A stretch of 64,000 nucleotides of DNA, from the NCBI GenBank assembly GCA_038040485.1, contig JBBPIE010000010.1, positions 132,456 to 196,455 of the forward strand, in the 5' to 3' direction. Position 1 is the stretch's first letter. Every line of letters begins with the position of its first letter. The translations under genes were made by a program, and so were the position numbers. The notes beneath the pieces are model-generated. The model searched no databases. It was given only the letters and a program-made list of their open reading frames with translations, and had not been told where the DNA came from. The DNA comes from Onstottus_B arcticum (GTDB lineage: Bacteria; Acidobacteriota; Blastocatellia; UBA7656). Below, one piece after another: positions 61,029-64,000 of the stretch.

Positions 61029-62072
61029 TCAGAAGCTGATCGTTTTCTCGCTGGAGCATGTCTGACCGCCAGCGACGCAGACTTTGTATCTGTAAGTCCC
61101 CTTCGCGCTTCGGCTGAATTGGTCAGTGTACCTGCCCGTATTCGACACCGTAGCTCTCCGCGTGCCGTTGCGATAGATGTCCACGTTCGAACTCGGAGCT
61201 CCACTCCATCTCAGGTCGACCAATCTTGCGGTTTGAGTCCTGCTCGTCGAGAGCGTCAAGGTGATTTGCACGGGCGGCGGTGGTGGTGGTGGAGGCGGCG
61301 GTGGCGGAGGCGCGGCGATCGCGGTGAAGAGAACCGATATGGTCCCGCTGCCTTGATTGACCGCAACCAGGTCCGGCAATGAATCACCATCCAAATTTCC
61401 CGCGGCTATGTCTACTGGAAATTGTCCGACGTTGATCGCGTTGGTATGACCATAGGTGTAGTAACCTTGATTGAGGAAAACCGTGAGGGTGTTGGTTCCG
61501 CCGCTTATGAGCGCAAAATCAAGGGGGCGGCCATCGCCGTTGAAATCTCCCACAACAATGCCGGTGGGCGCATCACTTCCGTAGGAGGGGATCTCCGAGT
61601 ATGAGATCATCTCTCCGTCGCCGCCGTTGATCAGGATGAACACCAGCCCGTAGTAGTTGCTCACCGTTGCTATGTCGACGGTGCCGTCGCCGTCAAAGTC
61701 GCCAACTGCCAGGTCAACAGCATCCCACACCCAGTACACATTGGGGGCGCCGAACGTCGCATTACCGTTGTTCAAGAGTATCGTGACGCTCGAGTTGTTG
61801 AGATAAGCAATGTCCTTCGAGCCATCCCGGTTCAGGTCTACGAGCGCGATTGAGCTGGAGGAGTTTCCATTTCCATACGAGCCGCTGAAACCGAAGCCGC
61901 CCTGCCCGTTGTTGAGCAATATGCCCGACCTGTTGCACTGGCTTATATCGGCCAGGTCGTTGTCTCCATCCTGATCGAGATCACCGATCGCAACTCCGTT
62001 CGAGAAACTGCACGACGTGTAGTTGACCGGAGCAGCGAACGATCGGCTGCCTTGATTCAACAGAACCGACAA
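61029..62072 (-). CDS. FG-GAP/VCBS-repeat protein, 3' part of frameshifted gene
   Basis: A 347-residue frame with six FG-GAP/VCBS-like blade repeats (AIGDLDQDGDNDLADIS, ALVDLNRDGSKDIAYL, AVGDFDGDGTVDIATV, VVGDFNGDGRPLDFAL, AAGNLDGDSLPDLVAV). Each has the Asp-rich calcium-binding loop. A run of 13 prolines follows, then a 75-residue Fn3-like C-terminus (VDLRWSGAPSSNVDIYRNGT). It continues the signal-peptide frame of 61981-62499 after a lost CG dinucleotide near 62155. It is presumably an exported beta-propeller. Confidence 0.75.
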   Translation of the reverse strand: MSVLLNQGSRSFAAPVNYTSCSFSNGVAIGDLDQDGDNDLADISQCNRSGILLNNGQGGFGFSGSYGNGNSSSSIALVDLNRDGSKDIAYLNNSSVTILLNNGNATFGAPNVYWVWDAVDLAVGDFDGDGTVDIATVSNYYGLVFILINGGDGEMISYSEIPSYGSDAPTGIVVGDFNGDGRPLDFALISGGTNTLTVFLNQGYYTYGHTNAINVGQFPVDIAAGNLDGDSLPDLVAVNQGSGTISVLFTAIAAPPPPPPPPPPPPPVQITLTLSTSRTQTARLVDLRWSGAPSSNVDIYRNGTRRATVSNTGRYTDQFSRSAKGTYRYKVCVAGGQTCSSEKTISF

Positions 62073-62499
62073 AGCGCCCGTTTGAGTTGCGAAGGCTACG
62101 GCGAGGTCGTTTCGGCCGTCGCCGTTCAGATCGCCAATCGCAACGTCGCGGGTTGGCGCTCGAGGGCCAGAGCCCGTTCAACGAAACCCGCTGGAACGAG
62201 CCCCCGCCATTGTTGAAGAACAACTGCAAGTCGCCCTGGCGATTGACGACCGCGATGTCGTTTCGGCCGTCGCCGTCCAGATCTGCGACTTTCGCCGCTG
62301 CGGGGTTGGTCCCGGCGTTGAAGGACGCAACTGTATAGCTGAGTTGTGGCGGGGCTTGAGAGCGCGCCGGCCCTGGCGTGGCCACGCAGATTACAAACGA
62401 AACCAACAGCGCCGCCACAGGGAATCGCAAGACGGCCCTGGTGAGTGTTTTTTCACTAAAAGCACTGAGTAAGCGTATAGGTCGGGTCCCTGAAAGCAT
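61981..62499 (-). CDS. FG-GAP/VCBS-repeat protein, 5' part (signal peptide and first repeat)
   Basis: A 172-residue frame with a signal peptide (FPVAALLVSFVICVATPGPA) and one VCBS-like repeat (KVADLDGDGRNDIAVV, NNGGGSFQ), then nonsense. At about 62155 the frame changes: sequence downstream reads TRDVAIGDLNGDGRNDLAVA in the other frame. The context around CCCGCGACGTT suggests that CGCGCG lost one CG. The real gene was probably continuous from 62499 to 61029. Confidence 0.7.
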   Translation of the reverse strand: MLSGTRPIRLLSAFSEKTLTRAVLRFPVAALLVSFVICVATPGPARSQAPPQLSYTVASFNAGTNPAAAKVADLDGDGRNDIAVVNRQGDLQLFFNNGGGSFQRVSLNGLWPSSANPRRCDWRSERRRPKRPRRSLRNSNGRFVGSVESRQPIVRCSGQLHVVQFLERSCDR

Positions 62500-62770
62500 G
62501 GAACCCTCAGCTGGTCCCCTGTTGGCAATAGCCGTTCCAACTGAGTAAGCAGGCTTTCAAAACGATCTCGAATCTACCTTATCAGCTAGTCAAGATCAAT
62601 CAGAAGAGCGTGGTTAATCTGAAGGATAGATGGGATGGACCGCAGAATGTGGGAAGGTGATCGGTCCGCTCGACTGTCAGCGAGCTGACATTCACAACTA
62701 CTTTTCCAGACGAATGCGGGATGCCGGAACTGCTTGGACCAGGCGTCGGGCTTTCTTGTGCTGAACGCAA

Positions 62771-62805
62771 AAAGAGGCCAGTCGGATAAACCGACTGGCC
62801 TCTTT
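62771..62805 (-). terminator. Intrinsic terminator of the rRNA operon
   Basis: A perfect 15-base stem AAAGAGGCCAGTCGG with its complement and a five-base loop. On the minus strand it is followed by T-rich sequence TTTTTGCG. It lies eight bases after the 5S gene. Confidence 0.9.
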
Positions 62806-62812
62806 GATGTAA

Positions 62813-62929
<117 letters not shown>

Positions 62930-63039
62930 AAAGCTTTGAAAGAACGTTTGTGCTCTCAGATAATCGAAAGGCAAACCCCAATCAAGAAATCTAGATCAAG
63001 AGAAAAATGACGCGCTGACCAACTTTGCAACGAGCAAAC

Positions 63040-64000
<961 letters not shown>

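Overview
The window is GC-rich bacterial chromosome with moderately dense coding on both strands. It ends inside an rRNA operon transcribed leftward: 5S, then the 3' part of 23S. Several clues point to a soil bacterium of the Acidobacteriota: a futalosine-route menaquinone enzyme (MqnC), a fragment of an FtsX/MacB-type permease of the kind abundant in that phylum, a RedB-like thioredoxin-fold remnant, many secreted repeat proteins and many dispersed intergenic hairpins. This assignment is an inference; the 23S segment would settle it.

Layout. 0.6-6 kb: three consecutive APC-family amino-acid permeases. 6-15.9 kb: a metallophosphoesterase, tRNA-Leu(CAA), a zinc-ribbon-like hypothetical protein, a PLP decarboxylase, MqnC, a phospholipase-D-like protein, a VOC protein and a translationally coupled alpha/beta hydrolase-DUF2752 pair. 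16-23.5 kb: a run of broken genes (a SecA-like ORF with a frameshift, a hybrid histidine kinase split by one extra base, and a RedB-like gene with an internal deletion). 23.7-31.3 kb: guaA, rsmG, a PIN-type toxin-antitoxin pair, a Nudix-metallo-beta-lactamase fusion, a nucleic-acid kinase-like ATPase and CstA. 31.4-42.3 kb: a large secreted ExeM/NucH-type nuclease and a TetR-adaptor-RND pump-TolC operon. 42.4-52.8 kb: a delta-60-repeat/TonB fusion, a DnaC-like ATPase, RuvA, an alpha/beta hydrolase, an ArnT-like glycosyltransferase, a Gfo/Idh/MocA oxidoreductase, HicBA and an M61 peptidase. 52.8-62.5 kb: an accessory region of toxin-antitoxin genes, truncated or chimeric genes, a DUF6602-type protein and partial duplications, then a sterol-desaturase-family protein and a frameshifted FG-GAP protein. 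62.8-64 kb: rRNA.

The most distinctive signal is not a gene. Between the genes lie many low-complexity elements built from short words, mostly repeated with a seven-base period and often folded into long inverted repeats. The word differs between elements (GTAGTCC, GGATTTT, GAGGATG, CCAGTGG, GGTTTCG, AAATTGC, TCACGAA), but the design is shared, and many begin within ten bases of a stop codon or supply the stop codon. They resemble in form the heptameric STRR sequences known from filamentous cyanobacteria.

The second theme is decay. At least four genes show single-event breaks (an extra base in TTT, a lost base, a lost CG dinucleotide, an internal deletion), and the 53-61 kb region contains several genes cut off part-way through a recognisable domain. 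Some breaks could be assembly errors; the truncations at new junctions cannot be explained that way.
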